The translations under genes and the position numbers were made by a program. Source: Burkholderia pseudomultivorans (lineage in GTDB: Bacteria > Pseudomonadota > Gammaproteobacteria > Burkholderiales > Burkholderiaceae). Taken from it: a DNA stretch of 64,000 nt. Shown one piece after another: positions 53,947 to 62,457 of the stretch. Positions within the stretch are counted from its first letter, which is position 1. Each line of letters begins with the position of its first letter. The stretch is taken from NCBI RefSeq assembly GCF_001718415.1, contig NZ_CP013377.1:1364001-1428000 (forward strand), written 5' to 3'. Below the pieces are notes generated by a model. It saw only the letters and a list, made by a program, of their open reading frames with translations. It searched no databases and had not been told where the DNA came from.

Positions 53947-55023
53947 ATGTCCGCACGCCCTTACAAGATCGAAGCCCAGCCGCTCGCGCAGCGCTATGCG
54001 CGCGGCTGGCACTGCCTCGGGCTCGCCCGCGACTACCAGGACGGCAAGCCGCACACGCTGAACGTGTTCGGCCGCAAGCTGGCCGCATTCGCCGATTCTT
54101 CCGGAAAAATCCATGTCGTCGATGCGTACTGTCCGCACATGGGCGCGGACCTGAGCCTCGGCAAAGTCGAAGGCGACCATCTCGTGTGTCCGTTCCACGG
54201 CTGGGCCTGGAACGGCGACGGCCAATGCGCGTCGATTCCGTACTGCAAGCGGATTCCGCCGAAAGCGCGCATCGGCGCATGGCCGACCTGCGAGGAAAAC
54301 AAGCTGCTGTTCGTGTGGAACGATCCGGAAGGGCATGCACCGCCGCCGGAGGTCGCGATTCCGCGCCTCGACGTGTGTTTTTCCGACGAATGGTCGGACT
54401 GGGTCGTCGACAGGATGGTGATCCAGGCCAATTGCCGCGAGCTGGTCGACAACATCTCCGACGTCGCGCATTTCGCGACCGTGCACCGCGCGCCGATCGA
54501 CTATTTCGCGAACCTGTTCGAGGATCACAAGGCGACGCAACTGATGGTGGGCCGCAGCGAGAAGCTCGGCGGCGACAGCCTGACCGCGCTGTCGACCTAT
54601 TTCGGGCCGGCCGTGCACATCACGCAGATGACCGGCCAGAGCGGCGGCCAGCCGATTCATTCGGTGCTGCTGAACTGTCATGTGCCGATCGACATGAACA
54701 GCTTCGAGCTCCGTTACGGCGTGATCGTAAAGAAGGTGCCGGGGCTGTCCGACGAGCAGAACCTCGAGATCGCCAACGCGTATGTGAAGGAAGCGCAGCG
54801 CGCGTTCTACGAGGACGTCGATATCTGGCACAGCAAGACGCGGATCGACAATCCGCTGCTGTGCGAAGGCGACGGGCCGCTGTACCAGATGCGCGACTGG
54901 TACGGACAGTTCTATCTGGACGTCGCCGACGTGCGGCCGTCGAGCGTCGCGCGCAAGACCTTCGAGATGCGGATCCGGGACGGCGCGGAAGCGCCGCCGC
55001 TGCATCACGTGTTCGAGCGCTAG
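53947..55023 (+). CDS. kshA: KshA-like Rieske [2Fe-2S] oxygenase (3-ketosteroid 9-alpha-hydroxylase oxygenase)
   Basis: 358 residues. Rieske ligands C62, H64, C81, H84 (YCPHMGADLS, CPFHGWAW). The mononuclear iron site is in DNISDVAHFATVH with the D-x2-H-x4-H pattern. It resembles KshA along its length (RYARGWHCLG, NVFGRKLAAFAD, RIGAWPTCEENKLLFVWNDP). KshA adds the 9-alpha hydroxyl that opens ring B together with KstD. Reductase: probably the protein at 26200, 27 kb away in the same cluster. ATG follows AATGAGGAG. Confidence 0.86.
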   Translation: MSARPYKIEAQPLAQRYARGWHCLGLARDYQDGKPHTLNVFGRKLAAFADSSGKIHVVDAYCPHMGADLSLGKVEGDHLVCPFHGWAWNGDGQCASIPYCKRIPPKARIGAWPTCEENKLLFVWNDPEGHAPPPEVAIPRLDVCFSDEWSDWVVDRMVIQANCRELVDNISDVAHFATVHRAPIDYFANLFEDHKATQLMVGRSEKLGGDSLTALSTYFGPAVHITQMTGQSGGQPIHSVLLNCHVPIDMNSFELRYGVIVKKVPGLSDEQNLEIANAYVKEAQRAFYEDVDIWHSKTRIDNPLLCEGDGPLYQMRDWYGQFYLDVADVRPSSVARKTFEMRIRDGAEAPPLHHVFER

Positions 55024-55031
55024 GGCGGGCC

Positions 55032-55057
55032 GCCGGTCGCGCGATGGCGCGGCCGGC
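55032..55057. terminator. hairpin between convergent kshA and SDR genes
   Basis: An 11-bp stem with one G-T pair (55032-55042 with 55047-55057) and a GATG loop lies nine bases after the kshA stop. There is no T-run; it may act with Rho. Confidence 0.4.
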
Positions 55058-55076
55058 GCCGCGCCGTGCGCCCGGA

Positions 55077-55856
55077 TCAGATCGCCATGCCGCCCGACAC
55101 CTCGATGCGCTGCGCATTGACCCAGCGATTGTCGTCCGACAGCAGCGACGCGATCATCGGTCCGATGTCGTCGGGTTCGCCGGCGCGGCCGAGCGCCGTC
55201 CATTCCGCGACGCGCCGGTTGAGCTCGGGGTTGTCGCGCACCATGCCGCCGCTGAAGTCGGTCGCGATCGCGCCCGGCGCGACGACGTTCGCCGCGATCC
55301 GGCGCGGGCCGAGTTCCTTGGCCAGATAGCGCGTCAGCACCTCGACCGCGCCCTTCATCGACGCGTACGCCGCGCTGCCGGGCATGGCGATGCGCGTGAG
55401 CCCGGACGAGACGTTGACGATGCGTCCGCCGTCGCGGATCAGCGGCAGCAGGGTCTGCGTCAGAAAGAACACGCCCTTGAAATGCACGCGATACAGCGCG
55501 TCGAAATCGGCTTCGGTCGTTTCCGCGATCGGCACGTGATGCGACGTGCCTGCGTTGTTGACGAGGAAGTCGAACCGGTCGACGCCCCATGCGCCGAGCG
55601 CTTCGCGGACCTGTTCCGCGAACGGGCCGAAGGCTTCGATGTCGCCCGTATCGAGCTGCAACGCAATCGCCGGTTGGCCGGCTTCGGCGGTATGCGCGAG
55701 CACCTGTTCGGCCTCGGCGCGATTCGCGCGATAGGTGAAGATCGAGCGCACGCCGCGCGCGGCGAGATGAAGGACCGTATTGCGGCCAAGCCCGCGGCTG
55801 CCGCCGGTGACGATCGCGATTTTCGGGGTCGAACGGTCGAGTGTTGCTGCTGTCAT
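55077..55856 (-). CDS. SDR family oxidoreductase (3-oxoacyl-ACP reductase-like)
   Basis: 259 residues. TGGSRGLGRNTVLHLAARG, LVNNAGTSHHVPIAE, catalytic S and Y-x3-K in NVSSGLTRIAMP and AAYASMKGAVEV. ATG 55856 is used as the frame upstream is not SDR-like. It is divergent from an AraC-type regulator gene, its probable controller; the pair is common in proteobacteria and unrelated to the steroid genes. Substrate unknown. Confidence 0.88.
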   Translation of the reverse strand: MTAATLDRSTPKIAIVTGGSRGLGRNTVLHLAARGVRSIFTYRANRAEAEQVLAHTAEAGQPAIALQLDTGDIEAFGPFAEQVREALGAWGVDRFDFLVNNAGTSHHVPIAETTEADFDALYRVHFKGVFFLTQTLLPLIRDGGRIVNVSSGLTRIAMPGSAAYASMKGAVEVLTRYLAKELGPRRIAANVVAPGAIATDFSGGMVRDNPELNRRVAEWTALGRAGEPDDIGPMIASLLSDDNRWVNAQRIEVSGGMAI

Positions 55857-56023
55857 CAGAGGCTCCTGAACGTAGTCGGTAACGAACAGGCGCAAGCGTA
55901 CGGCCGGCGCACGGCCGGCTGAATGCCGGAACCGGCCGCATTCTTGCCTGATCCTGCTCGTTGATCGCGAGCCGGCCGTGGTCGCGTGTACCATCCGGGA
56001 ATCGGGACCAGGAGAGCCGCCAG

Positions 56024-56923
56024 ATGTCGAACGAACTGATCGAGCGTGTCGCCCGCGCAACGGGCGAACAGGGCGGCGACGGGCCGTTCGCGACGCCGAT
56101 CGACGGCGTGATCCTGCTGCGTTCCAGCCGCGAAAAACTGCCCGCGCCGCTGATCATGAATCCCGCGCTGTGCGTCGTCGCGCAGGGCGCGAAATGGACG
56201 ACGTTCGGCGGCCGGCGCTACGACTACGGGCCCGGCCGCGCGCTGGTCGTCAGCGTCGAGATGCCGGCGACGAGCCGGGTCGTGAAGGCGAGCGAGACCG
56301 AACCGTTTCTCGGCATCGTCATCGAGTTCGACCTCGCCGTGATGCGCGACGTGCTGGAGCGTCTCGACGCGCCGCCGCAGCGCGCGGCCGGGCCGATCGG
56401 TCATGGCGTGTGCGTGACCGACTTCGACGGCCCGCTTGCCGACTGCGTGCTGCGCTTGATGCGGCTGCTGGAGACGCCGGCGGCGATTCCGGTCGTCGCG
56501 CCGCTCGTGATGCGCGAGATCTGCTACTGGCTGCTTGCGGGCCCGCATGGCGGCGAGGTCTCGCGCGTCGTGCTCGCGAACGGCCACGCGCAGCGGGTCG
56601 TCGCGGCGATCCATGCGTTGCGCGACCAGTTCGCCGAAGCCGTGCGAATCGACGAGCTGGCCGCGGTCGCACAGATGAGCCCGTCCGCGTTTCACCGTCA
56701 GTTCAAGGCGCTGACGTCGATGACGCCGCTGCAGTACCAGAAGCAGTTGCGGCTGCTCGAAGCGCGGCACCTGATGGTGACGGGCGCGGCGAATGCCGAA
56801 ACGGCGGCGTACCGTGTCGGTTATGAAAGCCCGTCGCAATTCAGTCGCGAATATGCGCGGATGTTCGGTGCGCCGCCAAGACGCGATGTCGTCACGTTGA
56901 AAGGCGTGCCGGCTGAGGGCTGA
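56024..56923 (+). CDS. AraC-family transcriptional regulator (AraC_N type)
   Basis: 299 residues. The N-terminal AraC_N domain covers about 25-180 (LIMNPALCVVAQGAKWTTFG, then YGPGRALVVSVEMP) and the C-terminal double helix-turn-helix covers 195-295 (AVRIDELAAVAQMSPSAFHR, AYRVGYESPSQFSREYARMF). The ATG follows CCAGGAGAGCC. Divergent from the SDR at 55077, which it probably regulates. The gene ends 29 bp before the first 66-bp repeat. Confidence 0.88.
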   Translation: MSNELIERVARATGEQGGDGPFATPIDGVILLRSSREKLPAPLIMNPALCVVAQGAKWTTFGGRRYDYGPGRALVVSVEMPATSRVVKASETEPFLGIVIEFDLAVMRDVLERLDAPPQRAAGPIGHGVCVTDFDGPLADCVLRLMRLLETPAAIPVVAPLVMREICYWLLAGPHGGEVSRVVLANGHAQRVVAAIHALRDQFAEAVRIDELAAVAQMSPSAFHRQFKALTSMTPLQYQKQLRLLEARHLMVTGAANAETAAYRVGYESPSQFSREYARMFGAPPRRDVVTLKGVPAEG

Positions 56924-56952
56924 ATGGGCGCGCGGATGCGGGCATCTTGCTG

Positions 56953-57018
56953 CTTTACGCAGGCCCGCACGCCCCAGTAAACTCGTCGACGATCCGCGGC
57001 CTGCGCAGCTTACATCGC
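56953..57018 (+). repeat. 66-bp direct repeat, left copy
   Basis: From CTTTACGCAGGCCC to GCTTACATCGC, identical to 59217-59282. It contains an internal inverted pair CGCAGGCC/GGCCTGCG and a GTCGAC palindrome. Left boundary of the inserted nuclease-gene segment. Confidence 0.95.
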
Positions 57019-57075
57019 ATGCAGGTGACCGGGCACGGCGGACGATTCTACGATGCTGCCGTGCGGTAGCGCCGC

Positions 57076-59100
57076 TCAGTGCGGAGCCGCGAGGCGTTTC
57101 TGCTGGCGATCGAGTAGCTTGACCTGCCGCATCAGTTGAAGGAGCCGATCCAGTTGCTTCGCAACGTCCTGGATCTCGACGGCGTTGAGGCGGCATGTCC
57201 CCGAATCGAGTACCGCGTTGAAGCAACGGAACAGGCAGTCCATCTTGAAATTATTCGCGCAATAGTCGTTCCAGGTCGCGGCATGTTCGACCACGGCCTG
57301 TGTCAGGGACGGCATGTCGTGGACGTCTCTCAGATAACCGAGATTGCCGTGAAGGTAGCCGAAGTCATCACATGACGAATGTTTCATGATGGTTCCGAGT
57401 GCCGAAAAGGCAAGCTTGTAGTTTTCTTTGGAAACGTAGACAGTCCTCCTCCTTGAACTGAAGAACGATTGCAGGCGGCGCGCCGCGGCGAGCAGTTTTT
57501 CCACGGTGTCGATTTCACCGGTGTTCTCGATCTTTCCGTGTCGACAGGATCGGATGTAGTTGTCGATATCGAAGGTTTCGGGGCGATTCCGTGATTTGGA
57601 TCGTCTGGGTTTGAAAATTTGCCAGCGTACCGGCTGATGCTGCCTCGATTGATCCCACTTCAACGCGGCCGGGATGAGTTCGTCGACCATCCATTCGTAT
57701 GTCGTCGCGACGTCCCAGTAATAGCGCGGGCCGACTTTCCCTTCGAATTGATCGAGCCCGAGATCCTGTGGCGGACACCAGGCGAGCAGGACGTCGGTAT
57801 CCGGATAGTCAAACGATTGGTAAAGAGGGTTGGCTTTCGTGGGGCGAATGAATACGTGAAATCCGGGATCGAACCGTTCGCTTTGTTGCCGGGTCATCAC
57901 CTTCAGATAAGCGGTGCCGCTGGATTCGAACATGCTCCATTCGGTATCTGTTTCAAATACGTCGTGCGCGTCGGCAAATGCCAGGAGAAGGCGCCACAAT
58001 CCGCGTTTGACCGTCATCAGCGGGACCGAGTAGCCGATTCCTTCGTATACGGAGAATTCCTCGCTTCGCCAGCTCGCCTCATGAGCCTGGAGGCGCTTCA
58101 TGTAGCGTGCGGCAAAGCGGTCGAATGCGTTGCACAGGTCGCGCGCCTCCGCTTCGCTGATCTTGAGACGGCAGTTCCCGATGTCGCAGAACCACATCGA
58201 CGGCTCGCCGTAGTACGGCAGGAGAAAATCCCGCAGGTCGTTGTCGAGCGGTGCGCCGGGGTTCACGAAATACCGTCCGACCAGGTCACGATGATTCAAG
58301 GTCATCAGAACATGACTGAAGCGGCCGTTCCGCAATTCCACGAGACAACTGGCGCTGACACTCCTCAGCGTGGGCAGGAACCCGTGAATTTTCACGTGAT
58401 CGTTCTGGATCGTCACGGCGTCGCCGATCTCGACCTCGCTCGGGCCGTCGTAATTCACCCAACTCGCGGACTCGTCGAACTCGTAGATACCGTATTTCTC
58501 GTAGTGCTCGCGCGCTTTCTCGCCAAACAGGATCTCGGTCCAGGCCGGATGAAAATACTTGAAAACCAGCGACTCGCATCCGCTCAGCATTTGATCGAGC
58601 TTCGTGGCCGACCAGATATCGATCACCACGCCGGGGACGGGATGCCGATCCATGTGGGACTTCATGTCGATGATCAGGTCGGCGTCAAGTCGTTCCGACG
58701 AAATCACGACGAATTTCCGAATGTCGTAACCCCATTTTTCGCGGTTGTCCGCAAATCTGTCGACCGCCGTCCTGAATACGGAGCGGTCGAATCTTTCAAC
58801 GCGCTTGACCTCGAATAGCTCGACCCACGATTCCTCCGAATTGGCTCTTTCGACGAAAATGTCGGCGCCGTATTGTTTTTTCCCATCGCCGGCAAGCGGT
58901 TCGATCCGGATGATCCTGAATCTCATCCCGTCCCGATCGATGGTCCTGCTCAATAATTCGCAGCAGAAAAGTTCGAATTGACCGGCGTCGAGGCTTCCGT
59001 ACGGAAGTTGCTTCGTGTCGCGTGTCGGCGGCGGGCTGACGCGCGACAGCTTGACGTTCTTGAGCGCGTCCGGGATCAGGTTGCGCAAATTGTCGTTCAT
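57076..59100 (-). CDS. hypothetical protein with PD-(D/E)XK nuclease-like N-terminal domain
   Basis: 674 residues from ATG 59100 (MNDNLRNLIPDALKNVKLSR); the frame stays open further upstream only by GC-rich repeat DNA. Residues 35-130 look like an Mrr/restriction-type fold: DAGQFELFCCELL, then D80 in YGADIFVE and E97-V-K99 in ELFEVKRV, spaced as the D...ExK core. The rest is unrecognised, rich in aromatic residues, without signal or membrane segments (CNAFDRFAARYMKRL, YYWDVATTYEWMVDEL). GC content and codon use are below the neighbours, pointing to transfer. It is the only gene of the repeat-bounded insertion. A solitary defence nuclease is the best guess. Confidence 0.75.
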   Translation of the reverse strand: MNDNLRNLIPDALKNVKLSRVSPPPTRDTKQLPYGSLDAGQFELFCCELLSRTIDRDGMRFRIIRIEPLAGDGKKQYGADIFVERANSEESWVELFEVKRVERFDRSVFRTAVDRFADNREKWGYDIRKFVVISSERLDADLIIDMKSHMDRHPVPGVVIDIWSATKLDQMLSGCESLVFKYFHPAWTEILFGEKAREHYEKYGIYEFDESASWVNYDGPSEVEIGDAVTIQNDHVKIHGFLPTLRSVSASCLVELRNGRFSHVLMTLNHRDLVGRYFVNPGAPLDNDLRDFLLPYYGEPSMWFCDIGNCRLKISEAEARDLCNAFDRFAARYMKRLQAHEASWRSEEFSVYEGIGYSVPLMTVKRGLWRLLLAFADAHDVFETDTEWSMFESSGTAYLKVMTRQQSERFDPGFHVFIRPTKANPLYQSFDYPDTDVLLAWCPPQDLGLDQFEGKVGPRYYWDVATTYEWMVDELIPAALKWDQSRQHQPVRWQIFKPRRSKSRNRPETFDIDNYIRSCRHGKIENTGEIDTVEKLLAAARRLQSFFSSRRRTVYVSKENYKLAFSALGTIMKHSSCDDFGYLHGNLGYLRDVHDMPSLTQAVVEHAATWNDYCANNFKMDCLFRCFNAVLDSGTCRLNAVEIQDVAKQLDRLLQLMRQVKLLDRQQKRLAAPH

Positions 59101-59216
59101 GTTGGCCCAATATGTTTTCTGATTGGTCGAGTCCGGAACGGCGATGTCGGCATGCGTGTGTTTGTGATCGGCCTGAGCGATCCGGGTTCCATTGCGCGGA
59201 ATACAGCGACAGGTGA

Positions 59217-59282
59217 CTTTACGCAGGCCCGCACGCCCCAGTAAACTCGTCGACGATCCGCGGCCTGCGCAGCTTACATCGC
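59217..59282 (+). repeat. 66-bp direct repeat, right copy
   Basis: Identical to 56953-57018 over all 66 bases. It lies 55 bp before the phosphoesterase start, whose promoter region it adjoins. Confidence 0.95.
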
Positions 59283-59337
59283 TTTCAGTGCGCCGGCCGG
59301 CCGCGGCACACTTCGTCGCGCGACGCCAGGAGGCGCC

Positions 59338-60585
59338 ATGAGTGCAGACGCAGCCCCCGCAGTCCCGTCCGTCCAGGACCGCATCCGGCACGTGTTCGTG
59401 CTGATGCTCGAGAACCGCTCGTTCGATCATCTGTTCGCGCTGTCGGGCCTGCCCGGCATCGTGGCCGCGTCGGCCGCGAACGGCAACGTCCACGACGGCA
59501 CGACCTATCCGTTCGGCGGCGGCGCGCCCGACCGGATGCCGACCGATCCGTGCCACGAATTCACCGACGTGCTCGAGCAGCTTTGCGGCGCGGGCGTGCC
59601 ATTCGTCAAAGGCCAGCCTTATCCGCCCGTCGACAATTCCGGCTTCGTGTCGAACTACGCGACCTCGCATTCGGAAGGCACGCCGCCGCCGGCGGCCGAC
59701 GTCGGCAAGATCATGCAGGGCGCGGATCTCCGCACGCAGGCGCCGTCACTGTATGCGCTCGCGAGCGCCTTTGTCGTTTGCGACGGCTGGCATGCGTCGA
59801 TGCCGGGGCCGACCTGGCCGAACCGGTTCTTCCTGCACGGCGCGTCGTCGGCGGGGCTCGACCATTCGCCCACCCGCGAGGAAATGGCCGGCTGGGAGTC
59901 GTTCGACGGTTTTCACTATCCGAACGGATCGATCTTCGCCGCGCTCGGCGACGACAACTGGCGCATCTACCAGGACCAGTCGGGCGATCCGCTCGGCCAC
60001 GTGCCGCAAGTGGCGTCGCTGAAGGGCGTCAGCTTCTTCGACATCGACGATCTCGCGCATTTCGAGGCCGATCTCGCCGCCGGCTACACGGCGCGCTACA
60101 CGTTCATCGAGCCCGGCTACGGCGACATCGTGCACGGCACCTATCAAAACGGCAGTTCGCATCATCCGATGGACGGCCTCGCCGGCGGCGACCGGCTCGC
60201 CGCAACGGTGTACAACGCGATCCGCAATTCGCCGGTGTGGGACAGCAGCCTGTTCGTGATCGTCTACGACGAGCACGGCGGCTTCTACGATTCGGTCCGG
60301 CCCGGTGCGGCGCCGCCGCCGAACGACGGCGCGCCCGCGACGCTGAACGCAAGCGGCTTCGGATTCGACGTGTACGGCGTGCGCGTGCCGGCGCTCGTGA
60401 TTTCGCCGTGGGTCGCCGCCGGGCAGGTCGATCACACGCCGTACGACCACGCGTCGGTGCCCGCGACGCTGGAGCGGCTGTTCGGCCTGGCGCCGCTGAC
60501 CGATCGCGACCGCGCCGCGAACGACCTGTTGCCGCTCGTCACCGCCACCTGCCGCACCGACTGCCCGCAAAGGATCGGAACATGA
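59338..60585 (+). CDS. phospholipase C/alkaline phosphatase-superfamily phosphoesterase
   Basis: 415 residues. Family start VFVLMLENRSFDHLFAL with the E-N-R metal and phosphate residues; later GPTWPNRFFLHGASS, FIEPGYGDIVHGTYQNGSSH, VYDEHGGFYDSV and PALVISPWVAAG. This is the non-haemolytic PLC/acid phosphatase A group. Unlike most members it shows no Tat or Sec signal; the protein begins MSADAAPAVPSVQDRIRHVF, so a cytosolic or unusually exported enzyme is possible. GCCAGGAGGC precedes the ATG. Confidence 0.85.
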   Translation: MSADAAPAVPSVQDRIRHVFVLMLENRSFDHLFALSGLPGIVAASAANGNVHDGTTYPFGGGAPDRMPTDPCHEFTDVLEQLCGAGVPFVKGQPYPPVDNSGFVSNYATSHSEGTPPPAADVGKIMQGADLRTQAPSLYALASAFVVCDGWHASMPGPTWPNRFFLHGASSAGLDHSPTREEMAGWESFDGFHYPNGSIFAALGDDNWRIYQDQSGDPLGHVPQVASLKGVSFFDIDDLAHFEADLAAGYTARYTFIEPGYGDIVHGTYQNGSSHHPMDGLAGGDRLAATVYNAIRNSPVWDSSLFVIVYDEHGGFYDSVRPGAAPPPNDGAPATLNASGFGFDVYGVRVPALVISPWVAAGQVDHTPYDHASVPATLERLFGLAPLTDRDRAANDLLPLVTATCRTDCPQRIGT

Positions 60586-60824
60586 CTACGAACCCGGATC
60601 CGCGCGATGCGCTGCCCGTGCGCGACGGCACGAGCCTGGTCGCGTTCCTGCACATTCTGAAGAAGGCACATGCCGCGCTGGTCGGGCACGATACGGCTCA
60701 TCGGCGCTTCAGCGAGATCGTCACGCGCGGGCAGGCGCGCCAGTACATCGAGGAACTGATGCCGACGTTGCTGCAGGCGCGCGATGCACATCGCCGACGC
60801 CGGCGTGCGAAGCACCATCACTGA
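60582..60824 (+). CDS. small hypothetical protein coupled to the phosphoesterase
   Basis: 80 residues: an acidic start, a helical middle (LVAFLHILKKAHAALVGHDT, then QARQYIEELMPTLLQARDA) and a strongly basic, His-ended tail (RRRRRAKHHH). Its ATG overlaps the phosphoesterase stop by four bases, so it is translated with it. No family recognised. Confidence 0.65.
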   Translation: MTTNPDPRDALPVRDGTSLVAFLHILKKAHAALVGHDTAHRRFSEIVTRGQARQYIEELMPTLLQARDAHRRRRRAKHHH

Positions 60825-60860
60825 GCGCTGTCGGGCCGATGGCGGCAGGCCCTTCGTCGG

Positions 60861-62252
60861 CTACGACCCGGACGCGCGCACGCGCCGCACCGTCGCGGCG
60901 GACACGGCCGCGCCGGTCAGCTGAACCGCCGCGCCGGCGAACATCGCCGCGCGCAGGCCCGCGACGCCGCCGTGCGCGGCAGCGAACAGCGTGCCGAGCA
61001 CCGCGATCCCGAGCGTCGCGCCGGTCATCCGCGCGACGTTGACGAGCGCACTCGCGGTGCCCGAGCGCGCACTGTCGACCGCGCCGACGGCGACGGTCAT
61101 CAGCGGCCCCGTCGCGATTCCCATCCCGAGTCCGGTCAGCGCGAGCCCGATCTCGGCGCCCAACAGGCCGCGCGAGGCCGCCGACGCGCCGATCACCGCG
61201 AGCCCGCTCGCGATCAACGCGACGCCACCGGCCGTCGTCGTCCGCGTGCCGACGCGCTCCGACAAAGGCCCCGAGCACGGCGACACGACGACGAACACGA
61301 GCGCCATGGGCAGCAACGCGAGGCCCGCGCCGGTCGAGTCGAGCCGGCCGATGCTTTGCCACGTCAGCGGCAACAGGAACAGCACGCCGTACATGCCGAA
61401 GGTCATGCCGGCGGTCGCGGCGATCGCGCCGCGAAACGCGCGGATGCCGAACAGGTCGAGCGGCACGAGCGCGGCATCGCCGTGGCGGCGCTCGATCGCG
61501 ACGAAGGCGGCGAACGACGCCACGGCGACACAGCCCGCGATCGCGCTCGCGAGCGTCGAGTCGCGGAACACGATTGCCGCATACGCGAGCGTGCCGAGCG
61601 CAAGCGCGCCGGCGACCTGCGCGCCGGCATCGAAATGACGGCCGCGCGGATCGGACGATTCCGGCACGGCCGGCATCGCGAGCAGCATCGCCGCGACGCT
61701 GAGCGGCACGACCACGAAGAAAATGCTGCGCCATCCGAAGTGCCGGATCAGCACGCCGCCGACGGTCGGCCCGATCGCCATCGCGACGCCGTTGCACGCG
61801 GCCCAGATGCCGAGCGCCCGGCCGCGCTCGACCGGATCGCGCCACACGACGCGCACGATCGCCAGCGACGCCGGCAGCAGCAGCGCCGCGCCGACGCCGG
61901 CCAGCGCGCGTGCGCCGATCAGCACCGGCACCGACGGCGCGAGCGCGCACAGCAGCGAGGCGACGGTAAACACGGCGGTGCCGGCCAGGAACACGCGGCG
62001 GCGGCCGTAAAGGTCGGCGAGCAGCCCGCCGCTCAGCAGCAATACCGCGTAGGCCAGGTTGTAGCTGTCGACGACCCATTGCAGCGCGCCGACGCCCGCA
62101 TGAAAATACGCGCCGATCGCGCGCGTCGCGAGATTGACGACGGCGGTATCGACCTGCGCGACGAGCACGGCGAGGCACAGCGTCAGCAGCGTCACGCCGC
62201 GCCGTCTGGCGGGGCGGCGTACGGGGGCAGCGGGTTCTCCGGCATGCGTCAT
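60861..62252 (-). CDS. DHA2-family MFS drug transporter
   Basis: 463 residues with about 14 membrane helices. Motifs: QVDTAVVNLATRAIGAYF in helix 1, SGGLLADLYGRRRVFLAG in loop 2-3 and GVGAALLLPASLAIV. ATG 62252 is chosen because GAGGA lies nine bases upstream; ATG 62261 directly abuts it. It converges on the phosphoesterase operon with 36 bp between. An efflux pump; substrate unknown. Confidence 0.86.
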   Translation of the reverse strand: MTHAGEPAAPVRRPARRRGVTLLTLCLAVLVAQVDTAVVNLATRAIGAYFHAGVGALQWVVDSYNLAYAVLLLSGGLLADLYGRRRVFLAGTAVFTVASLLCALAPSVPVLIGARALAGVGAALLLPASLAIVRVVWRDPVERGRALGIWAACNGVAMAIGPTVGGVLIRHFGWRSIFFVVVPLSVAAMLLAMPAVPESSDPRGRHFDAGAQVAGALALGTLAYAAIVFRDSTLASAIAGCVAVASFAAFVAIERRHGDAALVPLDLFGIRAFRGAIAATAGMTFGMYGVLFLLPLTWQSIGRLDSTGAGLALLPMALVFVVVSPCSGPLSERVGTRTTTAGGVALIASGLAVIGASAASRGLLGAEIGLALTGLGMGIATGPLMTVAVGAVDSARSGTASALVNVARMTGATLGIAVLGTLFAAAHGGVAGLRAAMFAGAAVQLTGAAVSAATVRRVRASGS

Positions 62253-62457
62253 GGGCGGCATTCCTCGACAGGCGATCGTTCGAGCGTAGACGCGGCCTGC
62301 TGCCAGCGTGGTGTCAGCAGGCGAGGGCAGCAGGCGCGCAAACGGCATGCCCGCAGGCTCGCCGGGCCCGGCGCGACCCGCATGCGCGCTGCCCGAAACG
62401 AAAAACGAGGCTTGCGCCCCGTTTCCCGTTGCTGTCAGATTTCTTGCCGATATTGCG

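Larger units (their letters stand above)
56953..59282. mobile_element. single-gene insertion bounded by 66-bp direct repeats
   Basis: Two identical 66-bp repeats enclose 2.2 kb of visibly lower GC DNA that carries one gene (57076-59100). No transposase or integrase is inside, and no terminal inverted repeats are seen. CAGGTGA occurs just inside each boundary. The repeat would be a single sequence between the AraC and phosphoesterase genes before insertion. A non-autonomous cassette or a recombination-mediated insertion is inferred. Confidence 0.65.

Noticed and set aside
59101..59670. N-terminal extension of the nuclease-like protein across the right 66-bp repeat
   Set aside because: The extension is translation of the repeat and of the antisense of the phosphoesterase gene; the coding character begins at ATG 59100.
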